Source: HR10 sp964615335
GTDB taxonomy: Bacteria; Acidobacteriota; Blastocatellia; HR10
Assembly (NCBI GenBank): GCA_964615335.1
Contig: CAZTMT010000008.1
Coordinates: 62,001-126,000 of the forward strand
Length of the DNA stretch: 64,000 nucleotides
Reading direction: 5' to 3'
Positions 1 through 7,737 of the stretch are shown here, piece by piece (within the stretch, counting starts at the first letter, position 1; the number at the start of each line of letters is the position of its first letter). The position numbers and the translations under genes were made by a program. Below the pieces are notes generated by a model. The model had not been told where the DNA came from, did no database searches, and worked only from the letters and a program-made list of their open reading frames with translations.

Positions 1-1095
1 AGGGGGAATCGGACGCTGGCCGAGCAGATTGATTTCATCGGCAACACGCGGGTCGAGCGAAACAATGCCGAATACAGCGCTTTCCTTCAAGACAAGTGGC
101 TCGTGACGCCAAAGCTCACGTTTGATCTCGGGCTGCGCTATGAGCGCGATGGTGTGGCCGAAGACAACACTGTGGCGCCGCGCGTGGGCTTCGTCTTCGT
201 GCCCTGGCTGGCGGGCCATACCGCCATTCGCGGTGGCTTTGGTGTCTTTTTCGATAAGATTCCGCTCAACGTCGCCACGTTCGATCAACAACAGCAGCGC
301 GTCGTGACTCGATTCGCCAAAGACGGCGTGACTGTTGTGGACGGCCCGCGCACGTTTCTCAACCTCGTGGATCGCGCCGAGATCAACAACCCGTACAGCC
401 TGGCCTGGAGTCTGGAAGTTGATCGGGAGGTGACACGAAAGCTGCTCTTCCGCTTTGGTTATCAGCAGCGCGAGGGCAGACGCGAGCATGTGGTTGAGCC
501 CGTCGCTGGCCCTGACTCTTCGGGGGTGCTGCTGCTTTTGAGCGGCGGGCGGTCGCGCTATCGCGAGTTTCAACTCACGGTGCGCTATCAGCTCGGTGAA
601 CGAAGCCTTCTGTTCGCCTCGTATGTGCGCTCGCGCGCGACGGGCGATCTGAACACCTTCGATGTTCATTTCGGCAACTTCCCGAATCCGATCATTCGGC
701 CCAACGAGCAGTCGCGCCTGCCGTTTGACGCGCCGAACCGGTTCCTGTTCTGGGGCGACATTCAGTTGCCTTATGACATCACCACGTCGCCGGTGCTGGA
801 AGTGAGAAACGGGTTTCCCTTCTCGATTGTGGATGAGGAGTTGAACTTCGTCGGGCGGCGAAATCGGGCGGGGCGGTTCCCGACGTTCGCCTCGCTTGAT
901 CTTCAGGTGACCAAGGGACTGACAATCCCATTCAAAGGCAAGAAGTATAAGTTTCGGGCCGGGTTCAAAGTCTTCAACCTTCTGAACCGCTTTAATCCCC
1001 GGGATATTCAGAACAACCTGGGGAGTCCGAACTTTGGCGGCTTCTTCAATGGCGTCAGCCGCACGTTTCGCGGCAAGTTCGTGTTCGAGTTTTGA
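1..1095 (+). CDS. TonB-dependent receptor, Oar-like, C-terminal part (5' end outside window)
   Basis: The reading frame is open from base 1, so the true start lies upstream and 364 C-terminal residues are visible. They read as outer-membrane beta-barrel: alternating aromatic/polar strands, a stretch around residues 40-75 in which a family-typical Y-E-x-DG motif precedes the R-G-G-F-G-V-F-F block, and a last strand ending in Phe (K-F-V-F-E-F), the usual signal for barrel assembly. The same C-terminal pattern (F-x-V-F-N motif, then a Gly/Phe-rich segment and a terminal Phe) occurs in the complete receptor at 53778-57257. The substrate cannot be told from sequence. The next gene starts 15 bases after the stop, so the two are probably co-transcribed. 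Confidence 0.88.
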   Translation, partial: RGNRTLAEQIDFIGNTRVERNNAEYSAFLQDKWLVTPKLTFDLGLRYERDGVAEDNTVAPRVGFVFVPWLAGHTAIRGGFGVFFDKIPLNVATFDQQQQRVVTRFAKDGVTVVDGPRTFLNLVDRAEINNPYSLAWSLEVDREVTRKLLFRFGYQQREGRREHVVEPVAGPDSSGVLLLLSGGRSRYREFQLTVRYQLGERSLLFASYVRSRATGDLNTFDVHFGNFPNPIIRPNEQSRLPFDAPNRFLFWGDIQLPYDITTSPVLEVRNGFPFSIVDEELNFVGRRNRAGRFPTFASLDLQVTKGLTIPFKGKKYKFRAGFKVFNLLNRFNPRDIQNNLGSPNFGGFFNGVSRTFRGKFVFEF

Positions 1096-1110
1096 CGATC
1101 GGAGAGGACG

Positions 1111-1905
1111 ATGGTGATGGAACGGAGACTCAGGCGAATCATCACGATTGCCGTCACTGTGATCCTCAGTGGGCTCGGAGTCGCAGGAAGCGAGCGTGAA
1201 GAGATCCGACTCCAGAACTCTGAGGGCGCCCAGCGACTGTCACGTCCACTCGGGCTTCTGCCCTCAACATCTCCTCTTTCTGCCGAGGGGATCATGGCCC
1301 GAACGATCGAAGCCAACTGCTGGCGTGATGCGATGCTTCAACGTTATACTGCCCTGCGAACCTATCGCGCGATGAACTTTCGGTTCAAAAAGAGTGCCAC
1401 GCTACAGGCGCTCGTCACGTTTGAGAGTCCGGAGACAAAACGCATTACCGTCCTCTCGGAAGAAGGTTCGGGGGCAATCCGCAAGAAGGTTTTCCGCCGC
1501 ATGATCGAAGGCGAACTGGACGCTTTGAAGCCAGCGCTGAAGCAGCGCAGTGCGATGACAACGGACAACTACACGTTCGCGCTCCTCGGGGAGGAGGAGA
1601 TCAACGGCCGTCCGTGCTATGTGCTTGAGGCTGAACCCCGGCGACAGGACAAGTACCTGTTTCGAGGACAGCTCTGGATTGACGCGAGCGATTTCGCGGT
1701 TGTGAGGATTAAAGGCAGCCCGGCCAAAATGCCCTCATTCTGGACTCGAAAGATCGAGTTCGTGCGCGAGTACCAGAAGATCGGACCGTTCTGGCTGCCG
1801 GCCAAGGATGAATCCCTCGTTCAGGTCTTCATCTTCGGCACATCCCGTGTGACCGTTGAGCACTCGAACTATCAGATCGAGTTTTCACAGGGTGGAAACC
1901 CGTAG
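1111..1905 (+). CDS. Outer membrane lipoprotein-sorting type protein (LolA/RseB fold)
   Basis: 264 residues. The N-terminus is basic and then hydrophobic (residues 1-25), a likely secretion signal, so the mature protein should be periplasmic. The body fits the outer-membrane lipoprotein-sorting family: an early helical R-Y-x-x-L-x-T-Y segment, paired beta strands, and the late motifs G-R-P-C-Y-V-L-E and L-W-I-D-x-x-D-F-x-V-x-R. Family members form a half-barrel that holds lipid. It lies 15 bases after the receptor gene and 33 bases before the phosphonate operon. That placement would suit carrying a lipid product to the outer membrane, but this is inference. The cargo is unknown. Confidence 0.75.
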   Translation: MVMERRLRRIITIAVTVILSGLGVAGSEREEIRLQNSEGAQRLSRPLGLLPSTSPLSAEGIMARTIEANCWRDAMLQRYTALRTYRAMNFRFKKSATLQALVTFESPETKRITVLSEEGSGAIRKKVFRRMIEGELDALKPALKQRSAMTTDNYTFALLGEEEINGRPCYVLEAEPRRQDKYLFRGQLWIDASDFAVVRIKGSPAKMPSFWTRKIEFVREYQKIGPFWLPAKDESLVQVFIFGTSRVTVEHSNYQIEFSQGGNP

Positions 1906-1938
1906 GGACCATCGAGGATAAGAGGGAGGGGGCAAGCC

Positions 1939-3615
1939 ATGCAGAAGGCCGCGATTTTTCGTCAGATGCTCGACCGACCGGGCCCCGTGATACTGGCCGG
2001 TGCTCACAATGGGTTAAGCGCCCGGCTGGTCGAAGAAGCGGGATTTGATGCGGTCTGGGCGAGCAGCTTTGAGATTTCGGCCTCACATGCGGTTCCGGAT
2101 GCCAACATCCTCTCGATGGCTGAAAATCTGGCCGTGGTCAAAAATATAAATGACCGTGTCACAATTCCCGTTATCGCTGATTGCGACAACGGCTATGGAA
2201 ATGCCATTAATGTGATGCGAACGGTGCAGGAGTATGAGCGGGCGGGCATCGCCGGTATTTGCATCGAGGACAACGCCTTTCCCAAACAGTGCAGCTTCTA
2301 CAGGGGGGTGAAGAGGGAGCTGGAAAGCATCGAGGAGTTCTGCGGAAAGATTCGGGCGGCCAAACGAGCGCAAACGAATCCCCATGTCGTGGTCATCGCG
2401 CGCACGGAAGCCCTCATCGCCGGATGGGGGCTTGATGAGGTGCTGCGGCGGGCGCGCTCCTATGCTCAGGCGGGAGCGGATTTGATCCTCGCACACTCCA
2501 AGTCGTCGACGCCCGATGAAGTCATGGCCTTCGCCAAGGCATGGGATGGGGATCGCCCGCTCGTGGCCATCCCGACGACCTATGACACAGCGAGCGTGGA
2601 AGAGCTGTATGCCGCGGGCTTCAAGGTGATCATCTTCGCCAATCAGGGGCTCCGCGCCGCGATCCGAAGCATGCGCGAAGTGCTCAGCCGATTGCGGGTC
2701 GAGCGGCGCGGGTCGGCGGTCGAAGACCACCTTGTGCCGATGGAAGACGTTTATCGCCTGATGGGCGTCGAAGAGCTGCGGGCGAGCGAAGCGGAATATT
2801 TGCCCGCCGAGGCTCGTCCGGTCACGGCAGTGATCCTGGCCGCCGGCAAGGGGTTCGAGCGGGAGCTGATGCCTCTGATCGCCGACCGGCCGAAGGCGAT
2901 GCTGGAAGTCAAGGGCAAGACGATCCTGGAGCGGCAGATCGAAGCGCTCTTGGCCTGTGGCATCCGCCAGGTTGTGGTCGTGCGCGGCTACCGGAAGGAA
3001 AAGATCGCACTGCCCGGCATCCGCTACTTTGACAATGATCGCTATGAGGAGACGAACGTGCTCACCTCGCTCTTTTGCGCGGAAGAGGCCCTCGAAGGAC
3101 GCGTCCTGGTGCTCTATGGGGATATTCTCTTCGATACGAGCGTTGTCGAGAAGCTGCTTCGGAGCCCGGCCGACATCACGATCGTGGTGGATCATGCGTG
3201 GGCCGAGAATGCCCGCCGGGGCATCGAGCCCACGATCAGCCGGCCGGAACTGGTGAAGACTCTGAGGCGGCTGATCCCATCGCCCCGGTTCCTTCCGGAT
3301 GGCCGGTGGAATACCGTGTTGCGGATCGGTCGCACCTTGGACCCGCGCGAAGCCACGGCTGAATTCATCGGCATGGCCCTTTTCTCCGAGAAGGGCGTGG
3401 AGCTGGTGAAGGCGATCTATCGTGACGCCCTCCGGAGATACTCCGGCACATCCTTTCATGAGGCCGCCACAGTGGAGCAAGCCTCGCTCGGCGATTTCCT
3501 TCAGGAGTTGATTGATCGGGACATCGAGGTTGCTGCTCTGGATATCTACAAAGGCTGGATGGAAGTGGACACGTTCGAGGACTATCGAAAGATGTGGGCG
3601 GAGGTCGAAGCGTGA
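1939..3615 (+). CDS. PEP mutase-like protein fused to a nucleotidyltransferase
   Basis: 558 residues. Residues 1-285 belong to the PEP mutase/isocitrate lyase superfamily: W40-A-S-S, D54, D81-x-D83-x-G-x-G, E110 and an H-S-K segment near 190 all align with the mussel mutase (D58, D85, D87, E114, H190). Mutases carry E-D-K-x5-N-S; here the loop reads E-D-N-A-F-P-K-Q-C-S, keeping Lys116 but with Cys118 where mutases have Asn and phosphonopyruvate hydrolase has Thr (recalled from family knowledge). Residues about 294-558 are an NTP-transferase domain (L-A-A-G-K-G near its start, R-P-K-A-M, E-T-N), similar to phosphocholine and aminoethylphosphonate cytidylyltransferases. A phosphonopyruvate decarboxylase follows directly, which supports a mutase that forms a C-P bond; the loop change leaves hydrolase or lyase activity possible. 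Confidence 0.82.
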   Translation: MQKAAIFRQMLDRPGPVILAGAHNGLSARLVEEAGFDAVWASSFEISASHAVPDANILSMAENLAVVKNINDRVTIPVIADCDNGYGNAINVMRTVQEYERAGIAGICIEDNAFPKQCSFYRGVKRELESIEEFCGKIRAAKRAQTNPHVVVIARTEALIAGWGLDEVLRRARSYAQAGADLILAHSKSSTPDEVMAFAKAWDGDRPLVAIPTTYDTASVEELYAAGFKVIIFANQGLRAAIRSMREVLSRLRVERRGSAVEDHLVPMEDVYRLMGVEELRASEAEYLPAEARPVTAVILAAGKGFERELMPLIADRPKAMLEVKGKTILERQIEALLACGIRQVVVVRGYRKEKIALPGIRYFDNDRYEETNVLTSLFCAEEALEGRVLVLYGDILFDTSVVEKLLRSPADITIVVDHAWAENARRGIEPTISRPELVKTLRRLIPSPRFLPDGRWNTVLRIGRTLDPREATAEFIGMALFSEKGVELVKAIYRDALRRYSGTSFHEAATVEQASLGDFLQELIDRDIEVAALDIYKGWMEVDTFEDYRKMWAEVEA

Positions 3616-4013
3616 AGCCGAGGAGCCTCTACGAACAGTTCAAAGCAAAGGGGTACGACTTCATCGTCGGGGTGCCGTGCTCGTATCTGGCGGACTTCAT
3701 TCGGGAGCTTCAGGCCGATCCGGAGATGACCTATATTCCGGCCGTGCGCGAGGATGTGGCGCTGGCCATTGCCGTCGGCGCGTACATGGCCGGGCGCAAA
3801 CCGCTCGTCTATTTGCAAAGCTCCGGGCTCGGACATCTGGTGAACCCGATCACGTCGCTGCTCAAACCCTACGGCATCTCCATCCATCTGCTGATCAGCT
3901 TACGGCGGCAGCCGTTCGAACATTTCGAGATGTATCGCATCGCCCACGATCTGCTCGCGCTGCTCGACTACGATGATTACACCATCGTGGAGGAGCCTCC
4001 ATGCGGAGAATAG
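3612..4013 (+). CDS. Phosphonopyruvate decarboxylase, alpha (PYR) subunit
   Basis: 133 residues from GTG 3612, chosen because GGAGG at 3600-3604 sits 7 bases upstream and GTGA overlaps the previous stop. It is the ThDP-enzyme PYR domain: G-V-P-C-S-Y-L near the N-terminus, the catalytic glutamate in R-E-D-V-A-L-A-I-A-V-G, and Q-S-S-G-L-G-H-L-V-N-P. These match phosphonopyruvate and sulfopyruvate decarboxylases. The usual phosphonopyruvate decarboxylase is one chain of about 375 residues; here the PYR and PP domains are separate genes, as in the ComD/ComE sulfopyruvate enzyme. Its position after the PEP mutase-like gene favours phosphonopyruvate as substrate (phosphonoacetaldehyde plus CO2). 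Confidence 0.85.
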   Translation: MKPRSLYEQFKAKGYDFIVGVPCSYLADFIRELQADPEMTYIPAVREDVALAIAVGAYMAGRKPLVYLQSSGLGHLVNPITSLLKPYGISIHLLISLRRQPFEHFEMYRIAHDLLALLDYDDYTIVEEPPCGE

Positions 4014-4510
4014 AGGCGATTCAGCAGATCATGGAGTCGGTGACCGACGAGCTGGTCATCGCCACGACCGGGATGATCAGCCGCGAACTCTACGCCGTTC
4101 GCGATCGGCCGGAAAATTTTTACATATGCGGTAGCATGGGCTGCGCCTTGCCCATCGGCATCGGCCTGGCGATGTGCACCGACCGGCGCGTCATCGTGCT
4201 CGATGGCGATGGGGCGGCGCTCATGTCGCTGGGCAGTTTGGTTCTCTCCAGGTTTTTGAAGTTACCGAATCTCGTGCACTACATCCTGGATAACGGCACC
4301 TATGCTTCGACGGGAGACCAGCCGACCTGCTCAAGGGCCGTGGATTTCGAGGCTCTTGGGCATAATGTGAGGGTGATTCGTGTCGAGCCGGGCAATGAGC
4401 CAGGGATTCCTCGTATTCCCTATGATCCGAAAGAAATCCTGGAAAGATTCATGAGGGCGATCAGTCGTCCGGCGGTCTGTGGGCACAAGCCGGGAGAGGG
4501 CAGTCGGTGA
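4001..4510 (+). CDS. Phosphonopyruvate decarboxylase, beta (PP) subunit
   Basis: 169 residues, starting inside the end of the alpha subunit gene (13-base overlap) with GGAGG at 3989-3993. It is the ThDP-binding PP domain: G-S-M-G-C-A-L-P-I-G-I-G, then the Mg-ThDP motif G-D-G-A-A-L through D-N-G-T-Y-A-S-T-G, close to the N-N-G-x-Y-x-S-T-G of decarboxylases of this group. It should pair with the alpha subunit to build the active site at the interface. The first Asn of the usual pair is Asp, as also seen at variable positions of this motif. The C-terminus after about residue 150 is less conserved. Confidence 0.85.
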   Translation: MRRIEAIQQIMESVTDELVIATTGMISRELYAVRDRPENFYICGSMGCALPIGIGLAMCTDRRVIVLDGDGAALMSLGSLVLSRFLKLPNLVHYILDNGTYASTGDQPTCSRAVDFEALGHNVRVIRVEPGNEPGIPRIPYDPKEILERFMRAISRPAVCGHKPGEGSR

Positions 4511-4523
4511 GGAGAGCCAGGCG

Positions 4524-5273
4524 ATGAAGGCCGTCATATTAGCGGCGGGAAGGTCGGTGAGGTTGTATCCGCTCACGAAAGAGGTGCCGAAATGCTTGCT
4601 CGACGTGGGCGGGAGGGCGCTCATCGAACATCAACTCGACGCGCTCGCCGCTTGCGGCGTCGGCGAGGTGATCGTCGTCACCGGGTATCTCTCGGATCGA
4701 GTGGCGGAGAAGGTCGAAGAGGTGCGCGAGCGCTATCCGTTCACCTTCCGGCTCGTGCACAACCCGCTCTATGCGGAGACGAACAATATCTATTCGCTCT
4801 GGGTGGCACGAGAGACGGTGTGCCGGACGGCCTTTCTCTGCCTGCACGCTGATGTCCTCTTTCATCCGCGAATTCTTCAAAAAGCGGCAGCAGCGGAAGA
4901 GGCGATTTGCCTCGTCGTAGATCAGGAGATTCTGGAAGAGACGATGAAGGTGCGTATCGAGCGGGGCCGCGTGATGGCCGTGGGCAAGCACGTTCAGAAG
5001 CCGGAAGCCTCGGGTACCTTTGTGGGATTGGCGAAACTTTCCGAAGAAGGCGGTCGGGAGGTGTTCCTCGAGGTCGAGCGGCTCCTTCAAGAGGGGCAAA
5101 GGGACGCCTACTTCGCAGCGGCCATCGAGCGGCTGGCTGCGAAAGGGTTCCCCGTGGGCGTCTGTTTCACCGATGGATTGCCCTGGATCGAAATTGATGT
5201 TCCGGAGGAGCTGGAACATGCCCGGCGGGTGGTGGATCCGCAGATTCGGATGGCGCAAGGGAGCGGACGATGA
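4524..5273 (+). CDS. LicC-like sugar/alcohol-phosphate cytidylyltransferase
   Basis: 249 residues from ATG 4524, preferred over an in-frame ATG at 4479 because GAGGAG at 4509-4514 precedes it and the family motif then begins at residue 2: M-K-A-V-I-L-A-A-G-R, L-Y-P-L-T, P-K-C-L-L. The G-x-G of the pyrophosphorylase loop is G-R-S-V-R. The E-T-N-N-I-Y-S-L motif near residue 90 is typical of phosphocholine cytidylyltransferase LicC and relatives. It is the second nucleotidyltransferase in the operon and would make a CMP-activated headgroup for the CDP-alcohol phosphotransferase two genes on. Whether the substrate is a phosphonate or a phosphate ester is unknown. Confidence 0.85.
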   Translation: MKAVILAAGRSVRLYPLTKEVPKCLLDVGGRALIEHQLDALAACGVGEVIVVTGYLSDRVAEKVEEVRERYPFTFRLVHNPLYAETNNIYSLWVARETVCRTAFLCLHADVLFHPRILQKAAAAEEAICLVVDQEILEETMKVRIERGRVMAVGKHVQKPEASGTFVGLAKLSEEGGREVFLEVERLLQEGQRDAYFAAAIERLAAKGFPVGVCFTDGLPWIEIDVPEELEHARRVVDPQIRMAQGSGR

Positions 5274-6319
5274 AGTGGCGCAGGAAGCTGTTTCAGGCGA
5301 TAGCCCTGGTGAGCGGGGGAGTGCTTTTCGTCTATCTCGTGCACATGGTGGGTGCGAAGAACATCCTCCATGCGCTGGGGCTCCTGGGGGCCAATTTTCT
5401 CGTGTTGCTGCTCATCTCAGGGCTGCGGCATGGGTTGAGGACTCTCGCGTGGCTCAAGTGCATCAAGGGAACGCATCCTCAGGTCGGATGGTTCGCGCTG
5501 TTCACGGTCCGATTGGCGAGCGAAGCGATTCGCTACCTCAGCTTCCTGGGCCCCCTTGGGGGCGAGCCTTCGAAGGTCGCCCTGATGAGGAAGCGGCTGC
5601 CGCTGGTGGAAGGGGTTTCGTCCGTACTTATCGAGAATCTCACCTACGCGATGAGCGCGATCCTGATCACCTTCGGTGGATTGGTGCTCTTTTTTGCCCA
5701 CGTCGCGTTGCCGGATGAACTGAAACAGATTGGGCTCGGCATGGGCTTTTTTCTGGCGCTTGCCGCTGTGGCCATCTGGTGGGTCATCACCGGTCCGTGT
5801 AGGCCCTTGACCCGCTTGATGCGTGCGCTGGGAAAGCGGAGCGGGAGGACGTGGTTTCAGAAAAAAGCGGAGAGCCTCCGGCGCGTGGAAGAGAACATCT
5901 CTGACTTTTACCGTCATCGTCGTTGGACCTTCTTCCTTGTTTTCTCGCTCGAGTTGGCCGCGCACTTCACGAGCATGGTGGAAATTTATCTCATTCTGAA
6001 TGTCGTGGGTGTGGAGGCCTCGTTCGTAGCGGCCTTCATTATTGAAGCCCTGATCAAGCTCGTCAACTTCGCTTTTTTCTTCGTGCCGGGTCAGGTGGGC
6101 GTCTTCGAGGGCGGGAACGCCCTCATCCTGAAGGCTCTTGGGCTGGGGGCATCGGCGGGGGTGATACTCGCTTTGATTGAAAAGATGCGCACGCTCGCCT
6201 GGGCGGGGTGCGGCCTGATCGTGCTTTCGCTCACTCTCAGGAGAGAGGCGATAGCGGGCGTTGCGGAAACCATCGAAGACGCCGATGTGGCTATCTCCAC
6301 GCAGGCGGTGTCGCGATGA
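5270..6319 (+). CDS. UPF0104 / LPG-synthase transmembrane family, flippase-like protein
   Basis: 349 residues overlapping the previous stop as ATGA. Several hydrophobic spans are visible (about 10-28, 40-55, 120-145, 155-172, 220-240, 250-275, 290-315), with the family's R-x-x-S-E-A-x-R-Y and G-P-L-G-G-E-P-S-K segment near residues 78-105 and a conserved F-V-P-G-Q-V-G-V-F-E-G-G-N loop near 265. This family (the membrane part of MprF, AglD and related proteins) is linked to lipid or polyisoprenyl-lipid translocation. Within an operon holding a CDP-alcohol phosphotransferase it probably flips the lipid product across the inner membrane. The cargo is inferred only. Confidence 0.82.
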   Translation: MKWRRKLFQAIALVSGGVLFVYLVHMVGAKNILHALGLLGANFLVLLLISGLRHGLRTLAWLKCIKGTHPQVGWFALFTVRLASEAIRYLSFLGPLGGEPSKVALMRKRLPLVEGVSSVLIENLTYAMSAILITFGGLVLFFAHVALPDELKQIGLGMGFFLALAAVAIWWVITGPCRPLTRLMRALGKRSGRTWFQKKAESLRRVEENISDFYRHRRWTFFLVFSLELAAHFTSMVEIYLILNVVGVEASFVAAFIIEALIKLVNFAFFFVPGQVGVFEGGNALILKALGLGASAGVILALIEKMRTLAWAGCGLIVLSLTLRREAIAGVAETIEDADVAISTQAVSR

Positions 6320-7737
6320 TTAAGAAAGCGGTTGTCTTCGTAAAGACAAGGCAGATGCTCGATAGTGTCCCGGTTCCGCTTGTCAAAATCGGTGGCGTTC
6401 GGCTTATCCAGCGCGTCCTTCTGGATGCCAGGCGTGCTGGAATCGAAGAAGGTTTCATCGTACTCGATCAACCGAATGCGGCTGTTGAGGCCTGTGTGCG
6501 TGAGGCGGGATTCGCTGGCACGTGGCATCTTGTGACCGAGGCGGAGTGGCGGGCAGATCAGTTGGGTGATCAGGACGAAGGCATATTGGTGCTCTTTGGC
6601 GATCGGCTCTACGATTTTCGCCTGCTCATGGCACTCGTCAGCGCGGGCTCGTATCGAGTTTTAGTCGGCCTTGACTCCAAGCCGTTCGGTGCCCCCTCAG
6701 CGGCGGACCGCCAGTATATGCCGAACGATGGGAGGGTGATCGAGCCCGCGTCGCGGCCGCCGAACGCTCGCGCCGTCGGTGCCTACGTTTGTACGCCCCC
6801 GCTTGTGGAGACGGTGATCAGCTCGGGCCCGGACGACTTCTGTCAACCGACCCGCGCGGGTTCGGACGACGGCGTGGCCTACTTCGACATCGGCAATGGA
6901 TTCGTCGAGCCGATCGCCTCGCGCGAGGACATTCGCCGGGCGGAAAAAAGAATCCTTCGATACATTTGGAAAGAGACCGATGGCATCTATGCGCGGTGGA
7001 ATAAGCGGCTGGCGCTGCCGCTCATCAAGCTCCTTCTGAACACGCCGGTGACGCCGAACATGGTCTCTCTCGCGGGTCTCGTTGTCGCTTTGGTTGCTGG
7101 ATACTTCTTTTCGCTCGGCCATTATGCGAGCAGCCTCGTGGGGGCGGTGCTCTCTTACTTCTCTTCGCTGCTCGATCATATTGATGGGAGCCTCGCGCGG
7201 GTGAAGTCCCGGGAATCGGCCTTCGGCTGCTGGTTCGAAACGGTGTGCGATTACCTCTATTATCTCTCGCTCGCTGGTGGGACCACGCTGGGACTCTATC
7301 GGGAGACGCAGAGTGACCTCTATCTTGCGCTCGGCGGCGCGATGGTTTTCGGCACGATCATGAGTTTTATCGTCACCGGCTATCAGCGAAAAAAGTTCAC
7401 GGAGAATCCAAGTCAGTTAGCGGGAAAAGTCAACCGCCAGTGGGAAGCCCATGCGCAGAATCCGCTCTTTCGCTTCGCCCGCACGTGTCATTTTCTGGTG
7501 CGGCGACCGGTGCTGCCGTACTATGTGTTCCTTTTCACCGCACTGAAAATGCTGCCCCTTGTTTTATTCCTGACAGCGCTCGGCGCGAATCTCGTGTGGA
7601 CGATTTCACTTTACTCAAACCGCCTGTTTCGCATCAGAAGACAAGGTGATGATGCAAGAATGTCGCGACAAGGGAGGAACGGGAGAGCCGTTGGCGGAAG
7701 ATCGCGCGCCGGAGTGGCTCACGGAAGAGGAGCTTGA
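6316..7737 (+). CDS. Degenerate nucleotidyltransferase fused to CDP-alcohol phosphotransferase
   Basis: 473 residues from ATG 6316, which overlaps the upstream stop. Residues 1-210 have a nucleotidyltransferase-like fold outline (P-L-V-K-I-G-G-V-R-L-I-Q-R, L-F-G-D) but lack the A-A-G-x-G-x-R loop, so this part may be inactive or bind another ligand. Residues about 230-440 are a CDP-alcohol phosphotransferase with several membrane spans and the signature D287-x-x-D290-G-x-x-A-R-x8-G304-x3-E308-x3-D312; the third acidic residue is Glu where the family has Asp. The layout resembles bifunctional inositol-phosphate cytidylyltransferase/DIPP synthases. It should transfer an activated headgroup to an alcohol at the membrane. 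The last 30 residues are Arg/Gly-rich and overlap the next gene. Confidence 0.82.
   Translation: MIKKAVVFVKTRQMLDSVPVPLVKIGGVRLIQRVLLDARRAGIEEGFIVLDQPNAAVEACVREAGFAGTWHLVTEAEWRADQLGDQDEGILVLFGDRLYDFRLLMALVSAGSYRVLVGLDSKPFGAPSAADRQYMPNDGRVIEPASRPPNARAVGAYVCTPPLVETVISSGPDDFCQPTRAGSDDGVAYFDIGNGFVEPIASREDIRRAEKRILRYIWKETDGIYARWNKRLALPLIKLLLNTPVTPNMVSLAGLVVALVAGYFFSLGHYASSLVGAVLSYFSSLLDHIDGSLARVKSRESAFGCWFETVCDYLYYLSLAGGTTLGLYRETQSDLYLALGGAMVFGTIMSFIVTGYQRKKFTENPSQLAGKVNRQWEAHAQNPLFRFARTCHFLVRRPVLPYYVFLFTALKMLPLVLFLTALGANLVWTISLYSNRLFRIRRQGDDARMSRQGRNGRAVGGRSRAGVAHGRGA

Noticed and set aside
2083..3480. A 465-codon minus-strand frame
   Set aside because: Shadow of the PEP mutase-like fusion gene; no recognisable domain.
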